The translations under genes were made by a program, and so were the position numbers. This document shows, in pieces, positions 35,089 to 46,270 of a stretch of 64,000 nt of DNA (its first letter is position 1; every line of letters starts with the position of its first letter). The notes below the pieces were generated by a model. The model ran no database searches. It had not been told where the DNA came from and saw only the letters and a list, made by a program, of their open reading frames with translations. This DNA is from Bursaphelenchus xylophilus (lineage: Eukaryota > Nematoda > Chromadorea > Rhabditida > Aphelenchoididae), in NCBI GenBank assembly GCA_904066235.2, contig CAJFCV020000002.1:3224001-3288000 (forward strand). Reading direction: 5' to 3'.

Positions 35089-35906
35089 AGTCTATTACAC
35101 CGTTCCAGTTCCAAAAAATTGTAGAGTGGAAAATGAACTTTTGTTTTTTCCATAGTGCATGCTGGAAAAATCACGAAAGGATTAGTATTAGGCCTTCCGG
35201 AAAGTCGCCGGACTGAAATCAGTGTGCAGTTTTATGTTTTTTGCACGGTGCAATAGACTTTTTTTGGCTGTCCCTCGCACCCCGAGTTTTATTGCACTGC
35301 GCAACCGTCAAAAATCACTTCAGCGACTCTACGAAGGGATCGGTACTGGTCGCACTATAAAGTACGTAGAATTTGTCGGCGACGTCGCCCGGCAACCCCG
35401 GGTGTTTGCCTCCTCGTTTCGGCACTTCGCACACCCAGTATCGGCCAAATTCACACGAAATGTCACAACAGAATTTTTCGTGTGGTTTTTCGACGGAAAA
35501 ATATTTTACTCGAAATTATTTTATTGTTTTTGTCAGTTGTGACACTTTGTTTGGACAAAACTCAAAAGTGGGAGAGAGACATTTTTTTCTATTTCGGTTT
35601 GCCGTGCGTCGCGAGGTAAGCTCACATAAAAGTGCTTGTCGCTAGTGCAAATACGGGAAGTTGCTGCGTTGCGGGCGACAAAACGCGTCGACAAATTCTA
35701 CGGTCTTAACTAGCGTACTTTGGTGGTGTCCTTTTCAGCGGTAATTCTATTTTTTTGAGATAATTTTAACTCATTTTTACTCGTCTCAAGACTTTTTGCG
35801 CCAAAAGGTAATTCGTAAAATTTTGCGTGATATAATTTTTGATTTTTTGCCAATACTTGGACCATTGCTTTCGTCAGACTTTTACAACCACGCCGGACAC
35901 TTTCAG

Positions 35907-38900
35907 ATGGTCCTAAACAAAGTGTATGCAGTGTGCTCGATCCTCATTACCATAATCTCCTCGTGCCTTTGCTCAGCCGTAATCTACATATCCTATCACA
36001 TGTACAAACATAACCGAAAACTGGAATACACATTTATCATGGCCTTCAACGCCGTCGTCGATATGCTGTACTCTCTCGTCTTCAGTGTGCCTATAATGGT
36101 AAGTTGGGGTTGTTGCACTGATGTTTCAATGATTTTATCAGTCTGTCGGGAAAATAGTGAGCGCCCTGTCGCATCGAAAATCGCATCACCGCCATGAAAG
36201 TGAATTTTGTCGCGGGAAAATCAAATTGCTTTTCACTACAGCGACGCGGATCGGCTCAGCGATAATGTGCTCATTATTTTATTTTTGACTGGTAACTTGT
36301 TCATAAAGTGCATGAACATTTTTTGGCTTTCACACAGTGCATTTTGAACTTTTTCCCACGCTTGTCGCCAATACACAGTGCATTTTCCTCTTTCCTCTTT
36401 TCGCACAGTGCAACCTCAAAAAAAACCGTTTGCACTGTGCAATTTTCTGAGCAAAGCATTGGCGACGCAGTTGAAACAAAAAACAAAAAAAGATAAAAAA
36501 GGCGCGTCGCAGCGTTATTTCAAATTCACAGCGCAAAAAATGTATGCACGGTGCAAATGGGGGTGTTTTTGCACGGTGCAGTGTGTGAAAAATGATAATA
36601 TTACATAATAATAATAATATTACTAGTTTTTTCATAAAGTGCATGGATACTTCATCGTTTTTGCACAGTGCATTTTGAACTTTTTCTACCGGAAATTCCT
36701 GGCGCCACGAAGCGTTATTTCGCACTATGTAAAATACAAAAAAACATCGAAGAAGTGCACGGTGCAAGATGGGAATTCTTTTTGCACGGTCCGGGGCGCG
36801 ACAAATGTCTATGCACTTTATGAAAAATATATTACGACTTTTCAAAAGTACGTAGACTTTTTTTGTAGCTCGCACCGTGCACAAAACCCCTTTTTGCAGC
36901 GTGCATTTGAACTGGAGATTTGCACTGTGCGGTGCAAAAAAAAGGCCGAAAATTCTGCGGACTTTATGAAAATACAAGATACCCAACTTTTTTTCAGAGC
37001 TCCATATCAGTCAACTACAAGCTGTACATCCTCATCGAGAACCCGTGGATGCAGCGGATCTCCACGTTTTCGCTGCGCCTGCTGATCATGCTGCAGGGAG
37101 TGATGGCGTTGGCGATCGCGGCCTGCAACGCGGTCCACTTCTACTACCGGTATCGAATGTTGTGCAAGGAGGACGCGTGGTCCAAGACAAAGTACACCGC
37201 CGTCTACATGGTGATCATGGTGTACATCTTTGTGGCCGGCTTAAACTTCTCCTTTGGCGGCTACGATCAGACCGCAGAAAGTGTGGAAGAGGTGTCAAAG
37301 GAGTTGCCGATGGGAAGCCTGGTGCCGAGACATCTCGTGATTGACCAGGTAAGAAAAAAAGTGAAAATAATCCAGTTCTTGTAAGCATGAGCGAGAATAC
37401 TCTGTATGCATGATCTACTAGTCTGTCGGGAAAATAATAAGCAATCTGTCGCAACGAAAATCGCATGGCCGCCGAGAAAATGAATTGTGTCGCGCCAAAA
37501 TGAAATTTCTTTTCACTTCAGCGATGCGATTGGCGCAGCGGCAGAGTGCTGATTATTTTTCCGACACACTAGCAAAAGAATGTAGTTCATTTCAAAGGAA
37601 GTATCCCAAGTGCGACGCTTAGATTTCCTATAAATTTTGAAGAAACATTGGGTACACTATACATGTTTTTTTTCACTCAAAACTGAATATTAGTATTTTC
37701 ATAAAGTGCATGGAGTTTGCAAGAAAAACGATCCACTGTACGGTTCATTTGATTTTTCAAACAAAATCGCTGCAACGCAAGCTGTTCTTGGCTTTATGCC
37801 GCCGCGAAATTTGAGACAATTGCACAGCGAAAATGCACAATGTAAAAATCCATGCACTTTATGAAAATTCTAACAGACTTTTTTGCGCACTGTGCATTTT
37901 GCCATCTTTTCGCACAGTGCAGGATTTTCAAACATTTTGCACTGTGCATTTTTTCAATCGCGAGAAAAAAACCGCTTCAGGGACGCCTCAACGACTCGGT
38001 AGCAAATTGATTTTATCGCGCGATATTTCAGTCGCACAGTGCAAAATTTCAGGTGCACGGTGCAAAATGCGGGTTTTTGCACGGTGCGGCCCGGCAACAA
38101 AAAAGTCTACGGACTTTTGAAACAGCGTGGTACTAGGCTATTTATAGGCAGTGTAGATGTTTTTTCTGCTTTTTTGAGGTATTCAACGTCAAGGAGAGAA
38201 ACGCTTTTTGACCGGAAATATGAAATTTTTTTGTGAGAAAATCATTTTTTTGGAAACATTGTCATTCGCGGTAAAAATAGGTGCGAAACTTTTCATGCAA
38301 AACTTCCTGCCCTTTTAATTTCACCACAGGGCATAGAACAGCTTTTCCAAATTTGGTTTCTCAAGCGTGAGGTTCAAAAATAGTTGAACTTGCCCTTTTA
38401 GGGGTGTGTAGGCGTTTTACATTGGCTTTGGAAGGTATATCTTCTGCTTTAGAAACAACCCATGTTCTACCTGGTCATCTTCTCCATCGAACTGCTCTTC
38501 CTCGCCGAGTACGGCGTGATTATTTTCTGCGGGATTCGAATTGTGCAGAAAATGCGACAACGGCTCGGTTTGAAGCTGGTCAGTTCGACGCGAAAAGTGC
38601 AAAGATACGTTGTCAAGGTGATGATTCTACAAGTAGGTTCAATTCTTCGAACACTAACAATGTTACACATCATCAGCAGTTCGTTGAAGACGAATTTGCA
38701 TAGACTTACAATATAGTTTGTCTATTTTCAGGCACTCTACCCCTTGCTGGTCTACTTTATCCCCATAATATTCGCGACTGCCCTGCTGGCGATGGGTACC
38801 GGCTTCAGGAACGTGAGCTGTGTGGTTCGGTTCACGATGCAACTCCTCTCCGCCTTGAACTGTATATCGGTGCTGATCCTGATCCCCGCCTACAGGAACG

Positions 38901-38965
38901 CCATCTTCAGCGGATCCTCGGGCCGCGGCGATGTGGTCGGCTCCGAGGACGAGAATCTGCAATAG
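35907..38965 (+). CDS. Seven-transmembrane chemoreceptor-like protein (Str superfamily-like), copy 2
   Basis: Paralogue of the receptor gene at 26132, in the same orientation and about 8 kb downstream. Exons 35907-36098, 36998-37348, 38453-38632 and 38732-38965 join in phase to 318 residues. The start ATG follows directly on a TTTCAG acceptor, as expected for a trans-spliced leader. Landmarks align with copy 1: CNAVHFYYRYRMLC, AEYGVIIFCGIRIVQKMRQ, SSTRKVQRYVVKVMILQ and LSALNCISVLILIPAYRNAI. The first and second introns are long (about 0.9 and 1.1 kb) because of MITEs and TGCACAGTGCA repeats, whereas the third is 99 bp. The donor of intron 3 is CAA|GTAGGT. The reading frame is intact and codon usage is less AT-rich than its surroundings. 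Confidence 0.85.
36138..36292. repeat. MITE, type 1, damaged right end
   Basis: Left end TCAGTCTGTCGGGAAAATAG; the right end keeps GCTCATTATTTT but the terminal CCCGACAGACTGA is replaced. It lies in intron 1 of the second receptor gene. Confidence 0.7.
36293..36990. repeat. Tandem GCAC-type repeats in intron 1 of the second receptor gene
   Basis: Two units begin with TTCATAAAGTGCATG (36301 and 36631), the inverse of which (TGCACTTTATGAAAA) appears at 36810-36832. Between them are at least ten CACAGTGCA, GCACTGTGC or GCACGGTGCA motifs. Confidence 0.7.
37419..37571. repeat. MITE, type 1 interior
   Basis: Left TAGTCTGTCGGGAAAATAAT, right TTATTTTTCCGACACACTA; interior type 1. It lies in intron 2 of the second receptor gene. 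Confidence 0.75.
37690..38130. repeat. GCAC-type repeats in intron 2 of the second receptor gene
   Basis: TAGTATTTTCATAAAGTGCA at 37692 and its inverse ATGCACTTTATGAAAAT at 37852, then a further unit with five CACAGTGCA or GCACGGTGCA motifs up to about 38090. Confidence 0.7.
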
Positions 38966-39795
38966 ACAAGATGTTGACGTTGTTTTAGGAGATGTTTCTG
39001 TATATCTGTTATTTTCTGTATATATTATATCAACAAGGTGTTGCAAGGAATGTGGAGGAAAGTAATCGCTGATTTCTTGGCCGCGCGACGGCGGTAGATT
39101 GAGGTTTTAAATACTGGAATCTGTGAGTAGTAGTATTACTGTAGAGTACGTAAATTTTGTGTTTACGTACTTTATGAAGCTGTACTGCTAGGTGGACTTA
39201 AGATTGAAAACTGTGAGTGCTACTATTTCCATAGAGTACGTAAATTTTGTGCTCGGGCAAAATGCAGTGCCACCCTGTCGCATCGAAAATGGCATCACTG
39301 CCGAGAAAATGAATTGTGTCGCGCCAAAATCGCATTGCTTTACAATTCAGCGACGAAATCGGCGCAGTGACTTCTCCGTCTGTCGGAAAACTAATTTATT
39401 GGTCGACCGCCAAGAAATCAGCCATTCCTTTCCGCCACATTTCGTGAAACACCTTGATGGAACGAATAAAGTTTTATCCATAAGACAGCTTTGACGACAT
39501 ATGTGATGAGCATTCAGTTGCGTCAATGTACTAACCATACAGATGCGGAAAACAAACTTTTTCAAGATACAAGTTGCCTTCCAGCCTTGAGTCGACTTGT
39601 ATCGTAGTTCAACCCGTGTTGATGATGTCAACAACATTTTTTGTTGACATAAATAATGCCCTATCCACGTCAGACTGATACGTTTGCGGACAGCCGTAGA
39701 TTCTTCTTTTTTGGTTGCAAAATGGAAAAATATTCGGACCATTGCTTCACTGCGGGAACTTGACTACAATTTTTTTGCATCGCAAGCGAAAGATA

Positions 39796-39948
39796 TTAGT
39801 CTGTCGAGAAAATAATCAGCCCTCTGTTGCATCGAAAACCGTTTCGCCGAAAAGTGGATTGTCTCGCGGAAAAATTCAAATCGCTTTCCACTTCAGCGAC
39901 ACGTTCGGTGCAGCGGCAGGGTGTTCATTATATTCCTCACGGACTAAT
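39796..39948. repeat. MITE, type 1 interior
   Basis: Left TTAGTCTGTCGAGAAAATAA, right end degraded to TATTCCTCACGGACTAA; interior type 1. Confidence 0.65.
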
Positions 39949-40041
39949 AAATATGTTGTTTGGGATAGTTAAAGGTGTAGGTACGGCGATTTTAGCTAAT
40001 TAGGGGGGGGGGGTTTGAACTACCTTTTGTGGGGGGCTGAA

Positions 40042-40274
40042 CTACCAAAGCCCTGTTCGTCGGCAATACCGACTTTTTGAAGCATTTTTTCGAAGACCGT
40101 GGAACATTGCAGTTTCTTGCAAAACAGCTGAAAACATGATATCTCAAATGCCTGAGGTGTAGCATTGTCGTACAGTGTTGAACATTGTGTGCAAAGAAGT
40201 AAATGTTTTAACTTACTGAACTTATCTTGAACTTGGCTTACGAATTCTTCCGACTTGAACCCATGGGAGTACAG
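40042..40274 (-). pseudogene. Possible 3' fragment of an unidentified gene
   Basis: Two candidate exons on the minus strand, 40274-40217 and 40127-40042, joined by an 89 bp intron with GTAAGT and TTTTCAG, read YSHGFKSEEFVSQVQDKF then TVLQETAMFHGL and a basic end RYCRRTGLW before a stop. The splice sites are good and the phase agrees, but no family is recognised and upstream sequence is replaced by a GCAC-type repeat (about 40276-40395). It may be a chance model. Confidence 0.25.
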
Positions 40275-41269
40275 GTCCTTCCGGAAAGGGTGCGAGCGAC
40301 AGTCGGAAAAAAGCCTATTGCACGGTGCAAGGTGAACTTTTGTTTTTCCACCGTGCGCGTTGTCGACTTTAGTCTGGCGACTTTCCGGAAGGCCTAATAC
40401 TAATCCTTTCGTGATCTGAAAGGGGACGTCGTCTGGCGGGGGGTAGGAGTCAATAAGAATGACATATTCGCGTAGCTTCAATATTACCCTGGTCTCCCCA
40501 GGGTAATAATAACCCCTCTTGTTTTGACCCTGGCCTGGGGGTACCATCTCCCCGTCCACACCCATAGCTAAGTCCCTGCATAAACATGAACCTGATGCTT
40601 TTTTAGACCTTGGAAAGTTGGACTCAAGGTTTTGTACTTCATTTGCCAATTGTATCTGCAAACCAACGCTCATGCCCTGTAAAGGGATCTATGAAAAAGG
40701 TCGCTGCCATTTATAAATTTATTTTTTGCATAGACAAAAGCCCGTCACTAGGCATTACCACATTACAAAAAAATTTAAAGCAGAATCGTAGCCTTCGTCT
40801 TATTTCCTAATTCTAAACGGCAGGTAACAAAATTTCGGCTGGCGCTAATGTAATTCCAAACATAATCTGTTTTCATCGATACCAGGGAATTTCGTTAGAC
40901 CCTCAGTAACAAAAATGATGACTATTAGAGTCAGCGAGACTTTTGTCTGGGAATGTATTAAAATTTAGAGGTATTCCATATGCGCATAGACAAGGCCGTC
41001 GAGCCGGCCCGTCATTCCATCAGTCTGCCTCGAAAATAACGGCGGATCGTTGCAGCCAAATGTCTCGTCTCGTCGCTATCGCGTACCAAATCCCCGTTGC
41101 AGGCAAACTTGCTGAACTCCCCTCAAATGCGAACTCTCCCTTTTTCGAACACTCCCCCATTAAAAGATTGAAAAAATTAGGCGTGACATATTATACGATG
41201 AAACCTAATTTTTCTCAATTTGAAAAAAATTTTCATCGTATAACATGCCGCATCTAAACCGACGGTCTA

Positions 41270-41424
41270 TCCGTCTGTCGGGAAAATAATGAGCACAATG
41301 TCGCTGTGCCAATCGCGTCGCTGAAGTGAAAGGCAACTTGACTTTGTCGCGACACAACTCATTTTCTCAGCGGCCATGCGATTTTCGATGCGACAGAGTG
41401 CTCATTATTTTCCCGCCAGACTGA
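41270..41424. repeat. MITE, type 1 interior
   Basis: Ends TCCGTCTGTCGGGAAAATAA and TTTTCCCGCCAGACTGA. It sits at the same place relative to the small open frame as the copy at 24634-24788. Confidence 0.8.
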
Positions 41425-41460
41425 TATTAACATTCTCATAAAGTGAATGGGATTTATCAA

Positions 41461-41682
41461 ATGTCAATGCACTTTATGAAAATATTAATAGTAATGAGCT
41501 TATTGGCAAACTTTAGCACTAAGGCGTTGGAAACAAATGCACCCAATCATGGTCAATGTAAGTGTCTAGACGCGGGCAAATATAAATTACTTAGAAAGAT
41601 AATTTCTGACTTCGGTGCTTTATGGGAGAGAATGGTCAGGGAGAATAATGGTTATTTTCTTGCTAGTCCTGCCAGAAATTAG
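41461..41682 (+). CDS. Small secreted-protein-like open frame, intact copy
   Basis: Function unknown and gene status uncertain. It reads MSMHFMKILIVMSLLANFS, which could be a signal peptide, then a 50-residue hydrophilic part with a CKC motif (NHGQCKCLDAGKYKLL) and the end NNGYFLASPARN. The start codon and first residues come from a GCAC-type repeat terminus (ATGCACTTTATGAAAATA). A second copy at 24819 has a one-base deletion near its end. Differences between the copies include both silent and replacement changes. It could also be part of a larger repeated segment that happens to be open. Confidence 0.35.
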   Translation: MSMHFMKILIVMSLLANFSTKALETNAPNHGQCKCLDAGKYKLLRKIISDFGALWERMVRENNGYFLASPARN

Positions 41683-41890
41683 TTGACCACTTGAAAAACG
41701 TTGAATTTTCGCCGGAAATTCCTGACTGCAAAATTTGAAAAACAAGTGAATTCTTTGAAACTTTTGCGTTCGTCCTAAAAAGCCATGATTGCCAGGTACA
41801 GTTTTACCTTATTGTGCTTGATTTTGAACTTGGCATATGAACTTGAACTTTATGACCTTGGACTTTAAATTGAACTTTTCAAGTCCTTAA

Positions 41891-42467
41891 AGGGCCTCAC
41901 CAACTACATTTGAATCGCATTTTTACGGCTTGGAGGTGCGCCTCGCCAAAAGTTGCGAAAATCCCGCGAAAAAAATTAATACAAAAAATAATTGAGAATT
42001 TTTTCTTGTTCGAGCTCGAACAAGAAGAATTGAAGTTTGTTCATGTTCCAAAGCTGGGGTATTTATATACAATATAAAATACCTCTGAATGGATAAAAAC
42101 AGCTCGAACAAGGCAAGAAATGGACTTCAGAGAAACCTTGAGTCTAATACCTGCTCCTCAGGAGAAATATTGCACAAGTTCGTTTAATCCTACCTAAATG
42201 TGAAGAACCAAGCCGAAATCAAAAAAAACTTACATCAGCCTTTCCCCAAGAACATCGGAATGGGTGTTGGGAGGATCCGCACGACCAAACAGCCTTGTTC
42301 CCAGCTTTGGAACATAAACAAACTTCAATTCTTCTTGTTCGAGCTCGAACAAGAAAAAATTCTCAATTATTTTTTGTATTAATTTTTTTCGCGGGATTTT
42401 CGCAACTTTTGGCGAGGCGCACCTCCAAGCCGTAAAAATGCGATTCAAATGTAGTTGGTGAGGCCCT
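41891..42467. mobile_element. TTAA-flanked palindromic element (piggyBac- or Kolobok-like ends)
   Basis: The ends AGGGCCTCACCAACTACATT and inverse are each flanked by TTAA (41887-41890 and 42468-42471), the target of piggyBac and Kolobok transposons. The arms extend to about 42060 and back from 42297 around a unique centre. Each arm contains a perfect 24 bp self-complementary sequence centred on GAGCTC (42003-42026 and its mate near 42330). No coding capacity. Confidence 0.8.
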
Positions 42468-43117
42468 TTAAGGTTTTGGGATTTGTTCTTCACCTTTTTT
42501 CTGCTCTCCTAAAAACATAGCAAATGCAAATATCTGTCACTTTACGAAGGTGTCAATCATCATGTTTTTTGCACCTGCTGTTAATGAAGCTGCACTGTTA
42601 TTTTGACACTTTATTTTGAAAAGATTGTTTTGTAGCCGTCACGGAAGTAACTACGATTAAAGATCCGCGGTCCATAGCAATTTCGCAATGTTTTTTATGC
42701 AACCTCCTTTTCAGCGAAGCCTTCCACAATTCTTAAAATATTCAAATGCCAGCAGTCTCGTATTTGTAGCTCCATGTTGTAGCAGCTTCGGTAAACAGGT
42801 CTACATTCGTTTCTATCGCTGGTTGGAGGCCATAATTTTGTTTTTCTTTGATGTAATGTAATTAGATACGGCTTTGAGGCCGGTCTGAAAATTGCGGTAC
42901 GGCCTGCGGCTCCCTCCATCAGCCTCTGGGAGCCGAAATAATCGACCAACAAGCTTGACTAAATTATTGTACTTCGAATAGTTCTCACTGGAGTTCAGCA
43001 TCCACCAGACCACCAGTATGGATGGCTCTGCGAAAGATGGGGCTTCCCTTGTCATGGTCGCGCAGTGGCGGACCTGACCCAGTTATAAACGAATTAGACG
43101 ATCGAGGAATATTTATT

Positions 43118-43330
43118 GGGCAAAAAACGTGCCATTTTGCATCCGGGAAGTATCAAGAAAATGTCGCAAAATCCCTCCCTCTCCAAGTGAAAAAACTCCG
43201 ATTTCGAAAGCGCGCCCGCTCTTTTTGTGAAGGAAAAGGCGCGCCTTTCAAAACGAAGTCTTTTCACTTGGACATCTTGCCACATTTTTCGTTACTTCCC
43301 GAATGCAAAATGGCACGTTTTTTGCCACTG
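43118..43330. repeat. Small foldback element (copy B)
   Basis: Arms with GTGCCATTTTGCATCCGGGA and its inverse, centre GGCGCGCC. Homologous to 5244-5440. Confidence 0.65.
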
Positions 43331-44015
43331 GATCAGGTCCGTCACTGTGGCTGACCAAAAATTATTGGTGTGGGGAGGTCGGCTGGAGGATCACTATAAT
43401 ATGTAAAAAAAATCAGAGAAAGATACCTTGGTCACCCTTACCACCTTTTCCTTCAATCCCGGCCTGAGGGCGGTACCACCTCTTCTCCTTCCCCGCCCCT
43501 TAATCCGGTGGCCGGAAGATGCGCTTCCAGGCCTTTTCTTTCTCAGGTTCTAATCCTCAAGGCTCCGAACTTGTAATTAATTTATTAAACTTTCACTGAA
43601 ATTTAGTAAATTTACTGGTGAAGTAGAACTCCCTATTTTTGGCGATGAAATTTGAGTGGTTGATGTTTGAATCGTAATGTTGACATTTACGTAAAGCATG
43701 CGTCAAATCTGGAAAGTTGTACTTGTAAATTACTTCAAAATTCTCATAAATTTTTGACAATTTCGGACCGGATTCAAATTTGAAAAGGTAAAGGTACCGG
43801 ACCATTCGTTTCGCTTTCTTTTCGGAAGGGAGAACTATACGGGAAATTTTGGCAAACTGATTGGTCGATTGTCTCGGCTCTCAGAAACGGCTGGAGGTAG
43901 CGGTGTTCAAATTCGATATAACTTTACGTTACGGGTAGATATCGCTGTGCGAGAGCTCGTGCATAGAACAGACCGCTGAAGAGGTTCCAGGGTGTAACGC
44001 TTGCTTTCGTTTAGA

Positions 44016-45578
44016 ATGATACCTTCCGACGTATGTGAAGAGAGCTCACGGTTTTCAAATAACGTTGCGCTCAGGTTTACGGAACTTCTAACTGCCGGCA
44101 TTTCAATGTATGGCCTCTATTTACTTCTTCGCATTACAAAGCGGCCCAGTTGTTTCGCAGTTCACAAGAACTTTCAGGTGAGTATTCTACTTTTTTCACA
44201 GCCCTTCTACATCGTTCTGACTAAAAATTTATTTCAGATCCTCCTCTACAATATCGGCATCTCAATCTTCATCGAATTTTCCACTGGCGTTGTATCCAAC
44301 CTTTTTGCATTTTTTCGAAGTTTCATTTACACTGGCCACTGTGAGAACGTCTATACGGTTTGGTTGAGCGTTCTGCTAAAGTGGCCGTTAATCTGGATGG
44401 TCTCCACAATGTCACTGTTTCATGTGGCGATGCTTTTGGAGAGAGTGTTTGCCAGTTTTTGTAAGGAAAGTTACGAAAGAATGGGCTGCTCAACTGGAGT
44501 GGTGCTGTGTGCAGCGGTGGTAAGTAAAATCGTGTCGGAGGGATGGGGGGAGGTGAACTCTTTGCCACGAGTGTTGTATACATATATCGGTCTGTTGGGA
44601 AAATAATGAACACAATGTCGCTGCACCGACGTCGCTGAAGCGCAAAGCAATTTGATTTTGCCCCAACACAATTCATTTTCTCGAGTATGCAATTTTCGAT
44701 ACGACAGATTGCTCATTATTTTCCCGACAAACTGATAACTCACAGAAAAAAATCCTAGATTCCACGCTTGTTTCAGTGGATCCTCACCTTTCTCCTTAAC
44801 TACGACCACAATTTGTCGACCACCTACAAAATGATCATGCCCTATTGTATCACAATGACCCCGCAAAACGCCGAGCGGATGTTTTACCTGTGGCTCTTCC
44901 TCCTGCCCGTCGAACTGATCACCACTGCCGGCGACTTCCTTCTCCGCCATGTGAATAACACCGGGCGCAGCGAAATGTATGCGCCACTGTTTCGATTCAT
45001 AGCTTTCTCTTCAGAATTGTCGGGCAGTACTCGTTGGGACGCAGCTATCAGATGCAGGAAAACTACCTGACCGGGAAGCTGGTGTTCCCGGTGACAATGG
45101 TGCACTCAACTTTTTACACAATCTACCTCTTGTTGAGCATTCTCGCGCGGATATTGCAATTGAGGGTGCAAGATCGAGTCAATGTCATCATCATGATCAT
45201 TTATATTCATAATGTGAGTTGTAGCGAGGATTAAGAAGGTAACGGTTTTGAAGGGACAAAGGTGAAATTTGCTGTGAAAAATGGGTCTCTCGACAAGCGC
45301 CGACAAGTCTCTAAACTTTATGAAAAAAAAACTAATATTTACGCTTAGTTTCCCACAAATATTTTCAACGTTTCTATATGCAGGTAATGCAACTAACGAT
45401 TGTAATGTCAATGGCAAGGTACATCAAAAAAGTCGACGAGTTCGAAGGCCGCTCGGAGATCAGGGAGATCCGAATGAAACGAGAGGAATCGACGGAGATC
45501 TACTTTGATTATTTGCACAAACAAATGGACGGTCGGTTTTGGGGCTTCCCCAAAAAAAATGTTGTAATGCCGGTCTGA
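44016..45578 (+). CDS. Seven-transmembrane receptor of the Sra superfamily type
   Basis: A candidate sensory receptor unrelated to the two Str-like genes upstream. Exons 44016-44177, 44238-44519, 44777-44976, 45015-45213 and 45384-45578 join in phase to 345 residues. Several hydrophobic segments are visible. Family landmarks are HKNFQILLYNI after the first segment, MLLERVFASF (Glu122-Arg123) at the end of the third, and QYSLGRSYQMQEN (219-231), which resembles the RYQxxEN motif of sra, srab and srb receptors. The C-terminal tail is charged. Intron 3 is only 38 bp (GTATGC to TTCAG); intron 2 holds a type 1 MITE. A TTTAG lies immediately before the start codon. The subfamily is not certain. Confidence 0.82.
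44586..44734. repeat. MITE, type 1 interior
   Basis: Ends TCGGTCTGTTGGGAAAATAA and TTTTCCCGACAAACTGA. It lies in intron 2 of the Sra-like receptor gene. Confidence 0.8.
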
Positions 45579-45800
45579 ATTTTTGTTTGCCGGAATAAAT
45601 AGATGTTTAATGTAAGCCTCTGTACATGGTGCTTCGAGAAATGTGGAGGAAAAAATTCGCCGATCTTTTGGCCGTGAATCGTCGGAGAAATATAACGAGC
45701 CTTTTGGCTGAGGGCGTATTTTACAATGAGAAAATATTGTTTTAACATAGGAAGTTTTCGAGTGCCACGCTCGGATTTTTTTCAAATTTTAAACATAATA

Positions 45801-45944
45801 TCAGTCTGTCGGGAAAATAACGGCGGATTGTCGCATCAAAAAGTCTTGCCTCACCGCTATCGCGCACCAAATCTCCAGCTGCGGCAAAGCGATGATGGGC
45901 GATTCCGAGGCGCGGCGATCCGCCGTTATTTTCCCGACAGACTG
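45801..45944. repeat. MITE, type 3 interior
   Basis: Ends TCAGTCTGTCGGGAAAATAA and TTTTCCCGACAGACTGA; subterminal CGGCGGATTGTCGC and GCGATCCGCCGTTA. Confidence 0.82.
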
Positions 45945-46116
45945 ATACATCTTCTTTAGGCCATGTATCACTTCCTGAAAATTTTTGTTCGTCTTTTTCT
46001 GGCACATCCGAAATATTCAATAATCTTTGCGGCCGAGAGAGCACGCAAACTGCGGACGGCGGACAGGGAATTTATGATTAGTTTGATGAAGAATTTGTGT
46101 TACGTTTTATGAAAAT

Positions 46117-46270
46117 CTGGCTGTCTGGAAAATAATGAGCACTCAGTCGCATCGAAAATCGCCTCGCTGCTGAAAAATTGAATTGCGCCGCGGCAAAATC
46201 AATTGCTTTTTACTTCAGCGACACGCATGGTGCAGCGACATGTGCTCGTTATTTTCCCGACAGACTGATA
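46117..46270. repeat. MITE, type 1 interior
   Basis: Left GGCTGTCTGGAAAATAATGA, right TTTTCCCGACAGACTGA with type 1 interior. Confidence 0.75.

Larger units (their letters stand above)
28053..35906. other. Repeat-dominated spacer between the two receptor paralogues
   Basis: No gene was recognised over nearly 8 kb. It includes a GCAC-type palindromic block (28700-29355), MITE copies or pieces (about 28440-28484, 30414-30450, 30559-30714, 31345-31443, 34934-35088), a foldback repeat (31940-32200), a GACGCTCAGATTTT element (32879-33264) and GCAC-type repeats at 34195-35360. At 29450-30150 there is plain unique sequence with a short TATG repeat and no exon that could be supported. Confidence 0.5.
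38966..44015. other. Spacer between receptor genes with repeats and one possible gene fragment
   Basis: Contains MITE pieces (about 39262-39380, 39796-39948, 41030-41100), a possible two-exon fragment (40042-40274, minus), the duplicated small open frame (41461-41682), the TTAA-flanked palindrome and a small foldback copy. A run of ten G lies near 40005. At 42480-43080 and 43360-44000 nothing recognisable was seen. Confidence 0.4.

Noticed and set aside
40003..40012. Run of G near 40005
   Set aside because: A homopolymer of this length is most simply slippage or a sequencing weakness; no structural context was found.
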